A DNA stretch of 64,000 bases from Saprospiraceae bacterium (GCA_041392805.1 JAWKLJ010000001.1:3720001-3784000), one strand, 5' to 3'. Shown: positions 50,969 through 60,411, numbered from the stretch's first letter. Numbers and translations: made by a program. The notes: generated by a model from the letters alone, not told the origin.

Positions 50969-52093
50969 CTACAATTTTTCCACATAGTTTTCCACATTTT
51001 CGTAATTTTTAACACTCCTTAGCTGAAACAGTAGAAATAAGATAATGCTTAGCAGCACCAATGCTCCCGCCTGATGCATCACACCTAAGCCGACCGGAAT
51101 TGTTCCTAACGCATTAATTAAAGTAAATATACCTAATAGCAATTGAATTATTAACATACTTACTAACAGGTATAACCCAAGTTTAAATTGAGCCGAAGTA
51201 GGGAGCCTTATTGCCTTAAAGAAATAAGCTAATATCATGATTGTCAATACATAAGCTGTACTTCTGTGCAAAACTTGAATCAAGGCTGCCATAAAGGGTC
51301 CTGCATCGTATTGCACAAAGTTACCAACATGCCATTGAGCACTATCAAAGAGAATAGCAGGAAACCACTCACCGTTCATATCCGGCCAGGTAGGGTAGAA
51401 TAATCCAGCTTTCATTCCAGAAACAATACCACCTAGTATTATTTGCAAGGAAAGAAAAGAAAGGATCCAATATGCTCCTGTTTTCAACATTTTATTGTTA
51501 ATAACTTTACTAGCAGGGGACACCACTGTGAAAATTGTCCACAATAAATAGCTGTACAAGATGAATGCTAGTGAAAGATGCATACTGAGCTTATAAGCAT
51601 TTACCCAAGGCCGGTTATTTAATCCACTAGCAACCATTATCCAACCAAATGAAGCAACTACAGCAGCTATGAAGAAAACCATACCTAAGCGTTTAAGCAA
51701 GGGGGGATCAATCCATTTTTTACGCCAGAATAGCATTAAAGGAATGATAAAAACAAAACCCATCGACCTTGCCCACAATCGATGAAAGTATTCCCAGAAA
51801 AAAATGAATTTGAATTCACTCAAACTCATCCCATCATTTATCTTTTGGTATTGGGGGGTAGCTTTGTATAAATCAAAAGCTTCGTCCCATTGTTGGGCAT
51901 TAAGCGGTGGGAAGGTCCCCGTTACAATCTCCCATTTGGTAATAGACAAACCAGAGCCAGTAAGTCTTGTGACACCACCTATAACGACTTGGAAGAAGAT
52001 CATAACAAGACCTATAATCAACCATATCTTAACTACTGCGGGATAGGTACTCAAAGGTTTGTCTTTGCGGACCGTGGCTACTTCAGTTTCCAT
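50969..52093 (-). CDS. ctaA: Heme A synthase (COX15/CtaA)
   Basis: 374 residues with eight TM helices (about 24-45, 100-118, 135-155, 165-185, 205-225, 275-297, 305-327 and 335-357). Family marks: IGGVTRLTGSGLSITKWEIVTGTFPP at about 38-63, EYFHRLWARSMGF (heme ligand His), KLSMHLSLAFI and VMHQAGALVLL (late heme ligands). CtaA oxidises heme O to heme A for aa3-type cytochrome oxidases, so the organism is aerobic. Its last codons overlap TTTTCCACA sequences that resemble DnaA boxes. It is the last gene of the minus-strand series, bordering the putative oriC. Confidence 0.95.
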   Translation of the reverse strand: METEVATVRKDKPLSTYPAVVKIWLIIGLVMIFFQVVIGGVTRLTGSGLSITKWEIVTGTFPPLNAQQWDEAFDLYKATPQYQKINDGMSLSEFKFIFFWEYFHRLWARSMGFVFIIPLMLFWRKKWIDPPLLKRLGMVFFIAAVVASFGWIMVASGLNNRPWVNAYKLSMHLSLAFILYSYLLWTIFTVVSPASKVINNKMLKTGAYWILSFLSLQIILGGIVSGMKAGLFYPTWPDMNGEWFPAILFDSAQWHVGNFVQYDAGPFMAALIQVLHRSTAYVLTIMILAYFFKAIRLPTSAQFKLGLYLLVSMLIIQLLLGIFTLINALGTIPVGLGVMHQAGALVLLSIILFLLFQLRSVKNYENVENYVEKL

Positions 52094-52748
52094 ACAATTA
52101 TTCTTTTTGACATTAAATGTTTTTGTTTAGTTGGCAAAAGCGTTTCAAGTGATTCTATTATATGATATAATTAATAATTTTTTAAAAAAAGCTCCATCAT
52201 CAGGGGTGTTAACATGTTAGCAAAAAAAGGTGTTAATTTTAGGTAAATCCAATCTTAAGTAGTTGTAAACACTTATCCACAGCTTACAATGTATAAATTA
52301 GATTTATTATCAACTATTTGCAAACTTATTCACATCAAGTGGAAAAGTCATTAACAGGAAAACTTTTTTGTCCACACACCTTTATTTTTTACTTTTTGAT
52401 GTCAATAAGTAGTACCTAGATTCACAAAGTAGAAGCCTGTACCAGCTTTCTAACAAGTTGCCACCCATGAAATCTTAGTAACTGTGCAAAACGAAGAAGT
52501 TATCTACCCTGTTTTTCACATTTTCTGTGGAAAACGTTATCTTGCAAAGCTTTGATTATTAATGGCTTATAAAGGGCTTTAAGTCGCATTGTTGGGAACT
52601 GCTGAAACAAATTTTTTCACACTTTTGTTTTTAGTTTACCTGTACTGTTTTTAGTTTTTGTTAGTTGCTGTTGGTTAACTTAGTATCAAGCAAATCAATT
52701 GAAAACCTTATGTTTTTCTTATCTTTCATTCCCTAAATCAATCGTATC
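52094..52748. other. Intergenic region with a DnaA-box cluster (candidate replication origin)
   Basis: About 650 bp between divergent ctaA and SRAP genes with no supported ORF. DnaA-box-type 9-mers: TTATCCACA (52273-52281), TTATTCACA (52326-52334), TTGTCCACA (52368-52376), TTTTTCACA (52512-52520 and 52613-52621), and TTTTCCACA on the minus strand (52526-52534). Two more TTTTCCACA lie in the ctaA end (50976-50984, 50988-50996). A/T-rich runs at 52160-52200 could unwind. G and C are roughly equal here (my count 94 G, 104 C). Confidence 0.5.
52699..52727 (+). promoter_or_regulatory. Promoter of the SRAP gene
   Basis: TTG at 52699-52701, an 18-bp spacer and TATCTTTC at 52720-52727 (last base off the TAnnTTTG box) lie 22 bp before the ATG. 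Confidence 0.5.
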
Positions 52749-53429
52749 ATGTGCGGGCGTTTTTCTTTCGTAACCTCTAAGGAAAAGATTAAACAACAAT
52801 TGGGCGAACAGATGGAAACTGGCGTAAATTTGCGAATTAGTTTCAATGTTGCACCTACCCAGCATGCTTACGTAGTCACCAATGATAAGCCTAATATGTT
52901 ACAATACCTGACATGGGGGCTCATCCCTTATTGGTCAAAAGAAGAAGAAAGTGCCGGGAAATTGATTAATGCCAGGCAAGAAGGCATCTTTTCGAAACCT
53001 TCCTTTCGTATTCCTATTCGAAAACGCCGTTGCCTGGTTCTTGCTGATAGTTTTTATGAATGGAAAAAAATAGGTGACCAAAAGATTCCTTATCGCATCT
53101 TTCACAAAAATGGTGATCTCTTAGTGTTGGCCGGTATTTGGGATATTTGGCATAAGGATGCTTATGCTGTTAAAAGTTTTTCTATCATTACAACGCCACC
53201 CAATAAGGAAATGAGTAGTGTACATAATCGCATGCCAGTTGTATTGCAACAAAAAGCAGATCAGAAAAAATGGTTAGGGGAGATTTCCCTTGATGAAACC
53301 GTTCAACTCATGCAAACACCAGCAGATGGCTTATTGGATATGTATCAGGTATCAACCAAGGTGAATAATGTTCGGAATGACTCTCCAGATTTGCACCAGA
53401 AACTAGCGGAGCCTCCCACTTTGTTTTAG
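52749..53429 (+). CDS. SRAP-domain protein (HMCES/YedK-like)
   Basis: 226 residues. The catalytic Cys2 of MCGRFSF is present, as are FNVAPTQHAYVV, LTWGLIPYW, NARQEGIFSKPSF, RRCLVLADSFYEWKK (catalytic Glu), and the late MSSVHNRMPVVL with the histidine. SRAP proteins form a covalent link with abasic sites in single-stranded DNA and protect them. The length is typical. It stands next to the candidate origin, where single-stranded DNA is made, though such placement may be chance. A fair promoter match lies just upstream. Confidence 0.95.
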   Translation: MCGRFSFVTSKEKIKQQLGEQMETGVNLRISFNVAPTQHAYVVTNDKPNMLQYLTWGLIPYWSKEEESAGKLINARQEGIFSKPSFRIPIRKRRCLVLADSFYEWKKIGDQKIPYRIFHKNGDLLVLAGIWDIWHKDAYAVKSFSIITTPPNKEMSSVHNRMPVVLQQKADQKKWLGEISLDETVQLMQTPADGLLDMYQVSTKVNNVRNDSPDLHQKLAEPPTLF

Positions 53430-53512
53430 CACTGAAAAATATTTATTTTCAAGCGTAGTAAAAAACGCGACTTTAACTTAACGCAAAATTGGTAAGGCCT
53501 CAATTTTACTTC

Positions 53513-54763
53513 ATGAATATAGCTGTTAAAAAGTATTTAAGTTTTATATTTTTCCTTTTTTTTAACACGTGCTTACCTGCTCAGGATAGATGCCTATATG
53601 CAGATATTTTGCAAAAAGATATTCAGAAAGATGCCTTATTATCTGATCGCCTTTTCCAGCAAGAGCTTCGAATTCAACAATGGATAAAAGAACATTCCAA
53701 TATACTTGAAGAGCGGTCTTCTTATACCATTCCGGTGGTAGTTCATGTATTGTGGAATACACCAGCAGAAAATATTTCTGATGAACGGATCATAGCAGCT
53801 ATTGAAGCCTTGAATGAGGATTATTCGGCTTCAAATCATGACTTAGATAAAGTACCAGCTATTTTTCAACCCTTAGTAGCAGCGATAGATATACAATTTT
53901 GCCTGGCGACTAAAGCGGCCGATGGTAGTGCCACTAGTGGGATTACTCGTACAAGAACCTTTGTAGATAGCATGAGTATTAGGGATGTTTATTATACAGC
54001 TGGAGAGGGGCATGATGCTTGGGATACAAATAAATACTTGAATATCTGGGTAGCAAACCTAAAAGAAGGCCCGGTAGGGTTTGGAAGTTGTCCAGGCCAA
54101 AAAATACCCGAAGAAGACGGAATTGTTATAGACTATGAAGTCTTTGGTTTGAATAATCATCCCCGCCTAAACCTTGGCCGGACCCTGACTCACGAAGTTG
54201 GACATTATTTTTGTCTATTACATCTTTGGGGCAATAAACTATTCGCGGATTGCGATGAAGACGACCATATCGCCGACACCCCAAGGCAAGATAATAATTT
54301 TAGTGGAAGATGTCCTGATGTAGAGGGAGTGGAACCCGAGAGCTGCGGGAGTGCAGATATGTATATGAATTTCATGAACTTCACGAATGACGAATGTCTT
54401 CATCTATTTACCAAGGGACAAAAATTGAGAATGCTGGCATCTTTGCTCGGTCCACGCCGAACTTTATTAAATTCGGATGCTTGCCAAAACATCATGCAAC
54501 CTGACCCTGAAAAAGGAATCGTATACATAGGACCTAATCCTACTTCGGGGATCATCTATTTAAACACCTATCTAGCAGCTGAATCAGACATTGAACTTGA
54601 TTTATTCACGGCCCAGGGGCAACTTGTTTATCGCTACCATACCTTAGCGGTAAATACGTATTTTAGTCATCTTATTGATGGGCAACAGTTGAGTACTGGC
54701 TTATATATTTTATCACTAAGGATTGGACAACAAAGAGAGATACATAAAATAATAATAAAGTGA
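53513..54763 (+). CDS. M43-type (pappalysin-like) metalloprotease with T9SS sorting domain
   Basis: 416 residues from the ATG at 53513, which gives the signal MNIAVKKYLSFIFFLFFNTCLPAQ. The zinc motif TLTHEVGHYFCLLHLWG (HExxHxxxxxH) at about 225 fits M43 metzincins; a conserved Cys cluster and MYMNFMNFTNDECLHLFTKGQKLRML (Met-turn region) follow. The last 75 residues (YIGPNPTSGIIYLNT through GLYILSLRIGQQREIHKIIIK) are a T9SS type A sorting domain, so the enzyme is placed outside the cell. Likely a secreted endopeptidase for protein use or prey. It shares a bidirectional terminator with infB. Confidence 0.93.
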   Translation: MNIAVKKYLSFIFFLFFNTCLPAQDRCLYADILQKDIQKDALLSDRLFQQELRIQQWIKEHSNILEERSSYTIPVVVHVLWNTPAENISDERIIAAIEALNEDYSASNHDLDKVPAIFQPLVAAIDIQFCLATKAADGSATSGITRTRTFVDSMSIRDVYYTAGEGHDAWDTNKYLNIWVANLKEGPVGFGSCPGQKIPEEDGIVIDYEVFGLNNHPRLNLGRTLTHEVGHYFCLLHLWGNKLFADCDEDDHIADTPRQDNNFSGRCPDVEGVEPESCGSADMYMNFMNFTNDECLHLFTKGQKLRMLASLLGPRRTLLNSDACQNIMQPDPEKGIVYIGPNPTSGIIYLNTYLAAESDIELDLFTAQGQLVYRYHTLAVNTYFSHLIDGQQLSTGLYILSLRIGQQREIHKIIIK

Positions 54764-54800
54764 TACCTTTCCCAATTCAGGGATTCAACCTCATCAAAAA

Positions 54801-54835
54801 AAAAAGGAACTTGTGGTTTACACAAGTTCCTTTTT
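54801..54835. terminator. Bidirectional intrinsic terminator
   Basis: AAAAAGGAACTTGTG (54801-54815) pairs perfectly with CACAAGTTCCTTTTT (54821-54835) around five bases. It lies between the convergent M43 and infB genes and carries A- and T-flanks suitable for both strands. Confidence 0.95.
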
Positions 54836-54853
54836 ATACTTAAAAGAGATTGG

Positions 54854-57800
54854 TTATTCAACCAAACGTTGTTTAATTTCTATAATCTCGTATGCTTCGA
54901 TAATATCATCTACTCTGATATCATTGAAGTTTTTGATGGAGATGCCACATTCAACCCCTGATTTAACTTCTTTGACATCTTCTTTAAATCGTTTTAATGA
55001 AGAAATTTCGCCTATCATACCTTCACGAGTTGGATAGGTGATAATACCATCCCTAACCAAACGGATATGTGAATTGCGGTTGATTTTACCATCTTCAACA
55101 AAGCAACCAGCGACGGTACCAATTTTGCTGATTTTGAAAACTTCACGAACAACAACCTGGCCAGTAATTTTTTCTTCTTTAGTCGGCTCAAGCATCCCCT
55201 CAATCGCCATTTTAATTTCTTCAATGGCTTCGTAAATAATAGAGTAGGTTTTAATTTGTACCCCTTCTCGCTCCGCCAGTTTACGTGCCCCAAGAGATGG
55301 GCGCACCTGGAAGCCAATGACGATGGCATCTGAAGCAGATGCTAACAAGACATCCGATTCGATGATTTGTCCTACCGCTTTATGAATAACATTCACTTGT
55401 ACTGTTTCTTGAGACAGTTTGATCAATGAATCAGAAAGCGCTTCTACAGAACCATCCACGTCACCTTTAACGATGAGGTTAAGCTCTTTAAAGGTGCCAA
55501 GTGCCAAACGACGTCCAATTTCATCCAGACTGACTCGTTTGGTTGCTCTGGTTGTTTGTTCCCTTATAATTTGAGCTCGTTTAGATGCAATCTGGCGGGC
55601 TTCTTGTTCATTATCAACTACTTTAAAGCGCTCACCAGCCTGGGGTGCGCCGCTTAAACCAAGTATGAGCACGGGAGTTGCTGGTCCGGCCGTTTTAACC
55701 CGTTTACCCCTTTCGTTAAACATCGCTTTGACCTTGCCAGAGTGTTCACCTGCAACCATCGCATCGCCAATTTTCAGGGTGCCGCTTTGCACTAGTGTTT
55801 TGGTTACATAACCACGGCCTTTATCCAAGGATGCTTCAAGAACAGTACCAATTCCTTTTCGGTCAGGATTTGCGGTAAGCTCAAGCAGTTCAGCTTCGAG
55901 TAGTACTTTTTCGAGAAGTAATTCTATATTTTGCCCTGTTTTTGCTGAAATATCCTGTGACTGGTATTTACCTCCCCATTCCTCAACAAGGAAATTCATG
56001 GAAGCCAATTCCTGTTTTATTTTTTCAGGTTGGGCGCCATCCTTATCAATTTTGTTAATAGCGAAGATAATAGGAACATTAGCGGCCTGGGAGTGACTTA
56101 TGGCCTCTCTGGTTTGAGGCATGATACTATCATCAGCAGCAACAATAACAATGGCAATATCTGTGACCTTAGCACCCCTTGCCCGCATGGCCGTAAAGGC
56201 CTCGTGTCCAGGTGTATCTAAGAAGGTAATAGATTTATTTTCTGGGCCAATTTTCACTTCATATGCACCAATATGCTGGGTAATACCCCCAGCCTCACCC
56301 CCTGCAACATCGGCTTTACGAATAAAGTCAAGCAGAGAGGTTTTACCATGGTCTACGTGTCCCATCACGGTGACAATTGGAGCACGAGGTTTGAGGAATT
56401 CGATTTCATCTTCGATCTCATCTTCATCCTCATCTTGCTCTTCAATACTAATGAATTCTACTTCGTGATTGAATTCTGCGGCAACCAATTCTATGACCTC
56501 TGCATCCAGGCGCTGGTTAATGGATACAATAACGCCCAAACTCATACATGCCATAATCACCTCTGTAGCAGGAACATCCATTAAACTTGCCAATTCAGAA
56601 ACCGAAATAAACTCAGTCAATTGCAATTTATCTGTTAAAGTTTCTGCTTCCCTTAGTTCCTGTCTTTCGCGAATACGTTCGCGATTATCGCGTCGCATTT
56701 TCTGTCGTTTTTTCTTTCCTCCGCCAGAAATACGTGCCATGGTGGCCTTTATCTTTTCCTCAATTTCTCTTTTAGAAACCTCCTTTACTTCAGGTTGTGT
56801 ACTTTTTTTAGCGACAACAGGCCGTCTTCTATCCGTATTATCTCGGGTATTATTACCTGGTCCGCTGCTCCTATTTGGTCCACTGTTGCCTCCTCGGTTT
56901 TGCCCGCCTCCACCGCCTCCAGTGTTAGCACCGCCACCGGCATTAGCATTAGCACCGCTATTAGAAGCGGTATTGGAAACAACCTTGCGTTTACGTTTGC
57001 GACGTTTAGGTTGATCCTCGGGATTATTTGTATTCCTTCTTTCGTTATTTTTATTATCGGTCGCAGGTCCGCCCTCTTTTTTATCAGGTCCTCCTTGTCC
57101 CGTTGGTCTATTCTGTCCACCAGAACCACTTTGACCCTGACCTTGTCCAGCGGGTCTATTCTGCCCTCCCTGTCCCTGAGGCCTTTGATCTGATCGAGGT
57201 TTTTCTTTCTCTTTTTTCTTTTTCTTGGGCTTTTTGAGTTTATCCGTGTCAATTTTGCCCAAAATCTTTAGGCCTCTAAGCTCAGGTGTAGCTGCCCGAT
57301 GCATAACATTTACTTCATTATCTACGATCAGTTCATCTGACTTAGCAGGTACTGGAGTGGCCGTTTCTAACGTTTCTTTCATAGTAGAGGAAGCCTCAAC
57401 CACGGTTGGTTCAGGTTGAATTGATTCAGGTTTTTCAGCAACTTTAGGTGCTATTGCTTCTGGTTTGGAAGTAATTTCTTGGGAGGACTTTTCCTCTACT
57501 TTTTCTTCTGGTTTGGTTTCACTATGGATGGGAGCCTCTTCTTTTGGCGTTTCTTTTGCAACCACAGGAGGAGATGGAATTTCTTCGGCCTTGGTTTCTT
57601 TGGCTACTACAGGTGGTGCCGGGGTCTCTTCCTTTGGAGGTGTCACGACTGACGCTGCAGGCTGAGCGGATTTTACCTCTACGGGCTCCGGTTTATTTTC
57701 AACCTTTTCTTGAATAGGTTTTTCTTCAACAGGAACGGGAGTAGGTGGGGTAGTAGGCTTATGGGGTTTATCCAAGTCGATTTTTCCAAGGACCTTTAGT

Positions 57801-58213
57801 CCTGGAACTCTCTTGGTAGTATCTTCTTTAGATGTGGTATTTTCCTCTGGGGCTTTGGGAACCACAGTGGCTGTTGGTTCTTTTACAGGAGGAGTAACCG
57901 AAGGAGAGGCAACCTTAGCTGTTGGTTCACTCTTCACCGCAGGTCTGACGGGCGACGGATCAGCTTTGTAGGTGAAAGAGGACGAGAAGGTCTCTTTCTT
58001 AGGCTGCGGCCGAGTACCAATAACCAATTGGTCTGCTTTCTCTTTGATAGCAATAGACTTTTGAAACTCCTTTAGTAGCTCAGAATACATCTCATCCGTT
58101 ACCTGAGCAGTAGGTTTGTTTTCAATTTCAAACCCACTTTTGTGGAGATGTTCAACGATTGTTGACGTTCCCACATTGAGTTCTTTTGCTATCTTGACTA
58201 AACGTTTCGACAT
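54854..58213 (-). CDS. infB: Translation initiation factor IF-2
   Basis: 1119 residues, long for the family. The N-terminal IF2_N-type helix (MSKRLVKIAKELNVGTSTIVEHL) is followed by a long Pro/Glu/Val/Ala-rich linker (about 90-330) and a Gly/Asn/Arg-rich region with KKKK runs (about 330-470). The second IF2_N region is near 535. The GTPase starts IVTVMGHVDHGKTSLLDFI at about 612, then DTPGHEAFTAMRARG and NKIDK. Domain IV ends SIKNFNDIRVDDIIEAYEIIEI. It positions fMet-tRNA on the 30S subunit. It lies 395 bp after nusA with its own promoter match, so it may be partly independent of rimP-nusA. Confidence 0.98.
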   Translation of the reverse strand: MSKRLVKIAKELNVGTSTIVEHLHKSGFEIENKPTAQVTDEMYSELLKEFQKSIAIKEKADQLVIGTRPQPKKETFSSSFTYKADPSPVRPAVKSEPTAKVASPSVTPPVKEPTATVVPKAPEENTTSKEDTTKRVPGLKVLGKIDLDKPHKPTTPPTPVPVEEKPIQEKVENKPEPVEVKSAQPAASVVTPPKEETPAPPVVAKETKAEEIPSPPVVAKETPKEEAPIHSETKPEEKVEEKSSQEITSKPEAIAPKVAEKPESIQPEPTVVEASSTMKETLETATPVPAKSDELIVDNEVNVMHRAATPELRGLKILGKIDTDKLKKPKKKKKEKEKPRSDQRPQGQGGQNRPAGQGQGQSGSGGQNRPTGQGGPDKKEGGPATDNKNNERRNTNNPEDQPKRRKRKRKVVSNTASNSGANANAGGGANTGGGGGGQNRGGNSGPNRSSGPGNNTRDNTDRRRPVVAKKSTQPEVKEVSKREIEEKIKATMARISGGGKKKRQKMRRDNRERIRERQELREAETLTDKLQLTEFISVSELASLMDVPATEVIMACMSLGVIVSINQRLDAEVIELVAAEFNHEVEFISIEEQDEDEDEIEDEIEFLKPRAPIVTVMGHVDHGKTSLLDFIRKADVAGGEAGGITQHIGAYEVKIGPENKSITFLDTPGHEAFTAMRARGAKVTDIAIVIVAADDSIMPQTREAISHSQAANVPIIFAINKIDKDGAQPEKIKQELASMNFLVEEWGGKYQSQDISAKTGQNIELLLEKVLLEAELLELTANPDRKGIGTVLEASLDKGRGYVTKTLVQSGTLKIGDAMVAGEHSGKVKAMFNERGKRVKTAGPATPVLILGLSGAPQAGERFKVVDNEQEARQIASKRAQIIREQTTRATKRVSLDEIGRRLALGTFKELNLIVKGDVDGSVEALSDSLIKLSQETVQVNVIHKAVGQIIESDVLLASASDAIVIGFQVRPSLGARKLAEREGVQIKTYSIIYEAIEEIKMAIEGMLEPTKEEKITGQVVVREVFKISKIGTVAGCFVEDGKINRNSHIRLVRDGIITYPTREGMIGEISSLKRFKEDVKEVKSGVECGISIKNFNDIRVDDIIEAYEIIEIKQRLVE

Positions 58214-58361
58214 TAATGAATTTTCTATTTAACAAAATCAACCAGAGTTGATTGACAAAAGCTTGCTTGTTGAATTCATGCTTTCTACATTTCCTCTAGG
58301 TTTTAATGAACTAAGATGCTTTTAAAGGCCACCTATGGCATTGAGTTTGAAAAAAGCAATG

Positions 58362-58369
58362 CAAAGATA
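58362..58369 (-). promoter_or_regulatory. -7 box of an internal infB promoter
   Basis: On the minus strand TATCTTTG fits TAnnTTTG exactly, about 150 bp before the infB ATG. No clear -33 TTG. It would start a separate infB transcript inside the rimP-nusA-infB cluster. Confidence 0.5.
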
Positions 58370-58566
58370 ACAGTTATACTGCTTTGTTGATAACTCTTAT
58401 TGGTATTTATACAAATCGTGGGATTATTAGAAGTGGTTTTAACCGAGAAATAATATTATTTCCTCTTTTTATCAAAGAAATAAGTGAAATTTAACCATTT
58501 AACCACTACCATAACGCATAGCAACCGCGAAGAGTTCCCTTGTATCAGCAACTTTTATCATATACG

Positions 58567-58598
58567 ATAGCGAATTTACTGACAAGTAAATTCGCTAT
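58567..58598 (-). terminator. Strong hairpin after nusA
   Basis: ATAGCGAATTTACT (58567-58580) pairs perfectly with AGTAAATTCGCTAT (58585-58598), a 14-bp stem with a four-base loop, starting about 10 bp after the nusA stop. The minus-strand side has no T-run, so it may be a processing or pause hairpin, or a Rho-independent terminator of low efficiency. Confidence 0.6.
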
Positions 58599-58608
58599 TC
58601 GTTTTATT

Positions 58609-59850
58609 TTAATCTTCTTCAAATTCTGCTTCAAAAATAGAGAGGATACCTTCAATGGTTTCTTCTTCCAAATCAGTTCTCCTTAACAATTCTTCTTTAC
58701 TCAATTCAAGCACACTTTTAGCTGTATCACAGCCAATGTTTTTGAGTGCTTGGATAACCCAGCTGTCGATTTCATCGCTGAATTCTTCCAAATCAACATC
58801 GTCGATTTCGTATTGTTCCATATTATTGCGGAAGACATCGATTTCAAAACCGGTCAATTTGCTAGCCAATTTAATATTGGTCCCTCCTTTCCCAATGGCA
58901 AGGGAAACCTGATCCGGTTCTAGGTAAACCTTTGCGTGAACTTTTTCGGTATTCAGATCTATCTTAGTAACCTTGGCAGGTGTCAGTGCCCTTTGAATAT
59001 AGAGGCTCATATTATTGGTATAGTTCACGATATCTATATTCTCATTTCGAAGTTCGCGAACAATGCCATGTATACGCGAACCTTTCATACCAACACAAGC
59101 ACCAACGGGGTCAATGCGGTCATCATAAGATTCAACCGAAACTTTTGCTCTTTCCCCTGGAATCCTGACAATATTGCGGATGGTAATAAGGCCATCTTCA
59201 ATTTCAGGAACTTCCTGTTCCATCAGCTTTTCTAAGAAGGAGTTATCTGTACGAGAAACAATAACAACAGGATTGTTATTACGCATTTCTACTTGTTTGA
59301 TAATACCTTTTACCATGTCTCCTTTTCGGAAAAAGTCGCCCTTGATCATTTCGTTTCTAGGCAAAACCAATTCCGTTCCAGTAGCATCATCAAGAATAAG
59401 GATTTCTCTTTTTAGTATTTGATGAACTTCTCCTAAAATGATATCACCTACCCTTTCCGTATATTTTCGATAAACATCGTCCTTTTCGAGCTCCATAATT
59501 CTGGAGATCAAGGTTTGTCGGGCTGCCATAATGGCTCTGCGACCAAAGTCTTCCAAAAACAACTGCTCATAACATTCTTCCCCGATTTCATAGTCCTCAT
59601 CAATTGAGAATGCTTCAGAAATTGAGATTTGGCTTCGATCATCTGTTACCTCTCCGTCAGGCACGATTTCGCGAACCCTCCAAAGCTCCAAGTCTCCTTT
59701 TGTTGTATTAACAATGACATCAAAGTTGTCATCAGAGCCATATTTTTTTCGGATCAACGTGCGGAAAACATCTTCTAATACCCGCACCATAGTGGGACGA
59801 TCTATGTTTTTCCCGGCTTTGAATTCGGAGAAAGTATCTACCAGGTTCAT
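58609..59850 (-). CDS. nusA: Transcription termination/antitermination factor NusA
   Basis: 413 residues. NusA N-terminal domain about 1-125 (MNLVDTFSEFKAGKNIDRPTMVRVLEDVF, RNA-polymerase binding), S1 region about 130-200 (ILGEVHQILKREILILD), KH1-KH2 at about 225-345 (PVGACVGMKGSRIHGIVRELRNENIDIV and VSLAIGKGGTNIKLASKLTGFEIDVF), and a short C-terminal helix-hairpin-helix-like part (IGCDTAKSVLELSKEELLRRTDLEEETIEGIL). It lacks the second acidic repeat of the E. coli protein. The start follows rimP by 6 bp. In enteric bacteria NusA represses this operon through leader termination, relevant to the 60363 hairpin. Confidence 0.97.
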   Translation of the reverse strand: MNLVDTFSEFKAGKNIDRPTMVRVLEDVFRTLIRKKYGSDDNFDVIVNTTKGDLELWRVREIVPDGEVTDDRSQISISEAFSIDEDYEIGEECYEQLFLEDFGRRAIMAARQTLISRIMELEKDDVYRKYTERVGDIILGEVHQILKREILILDDATGTELVLPRNEMIKGDFFRKGDMVKGIIKQVEMRNNNPVVIVSRTDNSFLEKLMEQEVPEIEDGLITIRNIVRIPGERAKVSVESYDDRIDPVGACVGMKGSRIHGIVRELRNENIDIVNYTNNMSLYIQRALTPAKVTKIDLNTEKVHAKVYLEPDQVSLAIGKGGTNIKLASKLTGFEIDVFRNNMEQYEIDDVDLEEFSDEIDSWVIQALKNIGCDTAKSVLELSKEELLRRTDLEEETIEGILSIFEAEFEED

Positions 59851-59856
59851 AAATAA

Positions 59857-60336
59857 TTATTTTTTAAATGATATTTGAACTATAGTTTTTTCGATTTCTT
59901 GAAAAGGAATCGTCGATTGTACAATCGTCGATTTCTTTCTTTTCCCTTCTTTGACGGTCACCTTTTCTTCTAGTACTATCGTATCGGCTTCTAATGCGAT
60001 CAAGGTACCCGTTCTTTCTTTTCCGTCTTTGGTTTTTATTTCCACCTTACGCCCAATGTTTTTTAGGTATTGGCGATGTATTTTCAAGGGTCGGTCTATT
60101 CCAGGTGAGGAAACATCAAGTGTATATTCGGGGCCAAGCCAGCCCTCTTCGTCAAGGTATTGCTCTAGGTAACGGCTGATTTTTTGGCATTTCTCAAGGT
60201 TGATACCCGTATCACTATCTACAAAGACTTCTAGCTTTTGACCAGCAGCTAGTTGAATATCAATTAAGAAACAATCTAAAAAATCTTCTTCTTTAAATTT
60301 TTGATCTAGTAGATCAACGATTTTTTGTTCAATCAC
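59857..60336 (-). CDS. rimP: Ribosome maturation factor RimP
   Basis: 159 residues starting at GTG (60336); no in-frame ATG lies near. RimP helps mature the 30S subunit. Blocks: the acidic FKEEDFLDCFLIDIQLAAGQKLEVFVDSDTGINLEKCQKISRYLEQYLDE (alpha/beta N-terminal domain) with YTLDVSSPGIDRPL, and the C-terminal SH3-like TKDGKERTGTLIALEADTIVLEEK. The length is typical. It is first in rimP-nusA-infB. Its leader carries a terminator-like hairpin between the promoter and the start. Confidence 0.93.
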   Translation of the reverse strand: MIEQKIVDLLDQKFKEEDFLDCFLIDIQLAAGQKLEVFVDSDTGINLEKCQKISRYLEQYLDEEGWLGPEYTLDVSSPGIDRPLKIHRQYLKNIGRKVEIKTKDGKERTGTLIALEADTIVLEEKVTVKEGKRKKSTIVQSTIPFQEIEKTIVQISFKK

Positions 60337-60362
60337 ATGTATCGCTTATAAAGCACAAATAA

Positions 60363-60388
60363 AAAGAGGGAACAGGTGTTCCCTCTTT
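60363..60388 (-). terminator. Terminator-like hairpin inside the rimP leader (possible attenuator)
   Basis: On the minus strand AAAGAGGGAACA pairs with TGTTCCCTCTTT around a two-base loop, followed by TTTTTATTTG. It lies between the -7 box at 60412-60419 and the rimP start at 60336. No minus-strand gene lies upstream for it to terminate, so it probably acts on the rimP operon itself. Confidence 0.7.
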
Positions 60389-60411
60389 CGAGTTTTCGCT
60401 TAAATGTTTTA

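Noticed and set aside
56469..57014. Long ORF of 181 codons on the opposite strand of infB
   Set aside because: It mirrors the Gly/Asn/Arg-rich linker of IF-2; its Leu/Pro-rich product is an artefact of that composition.
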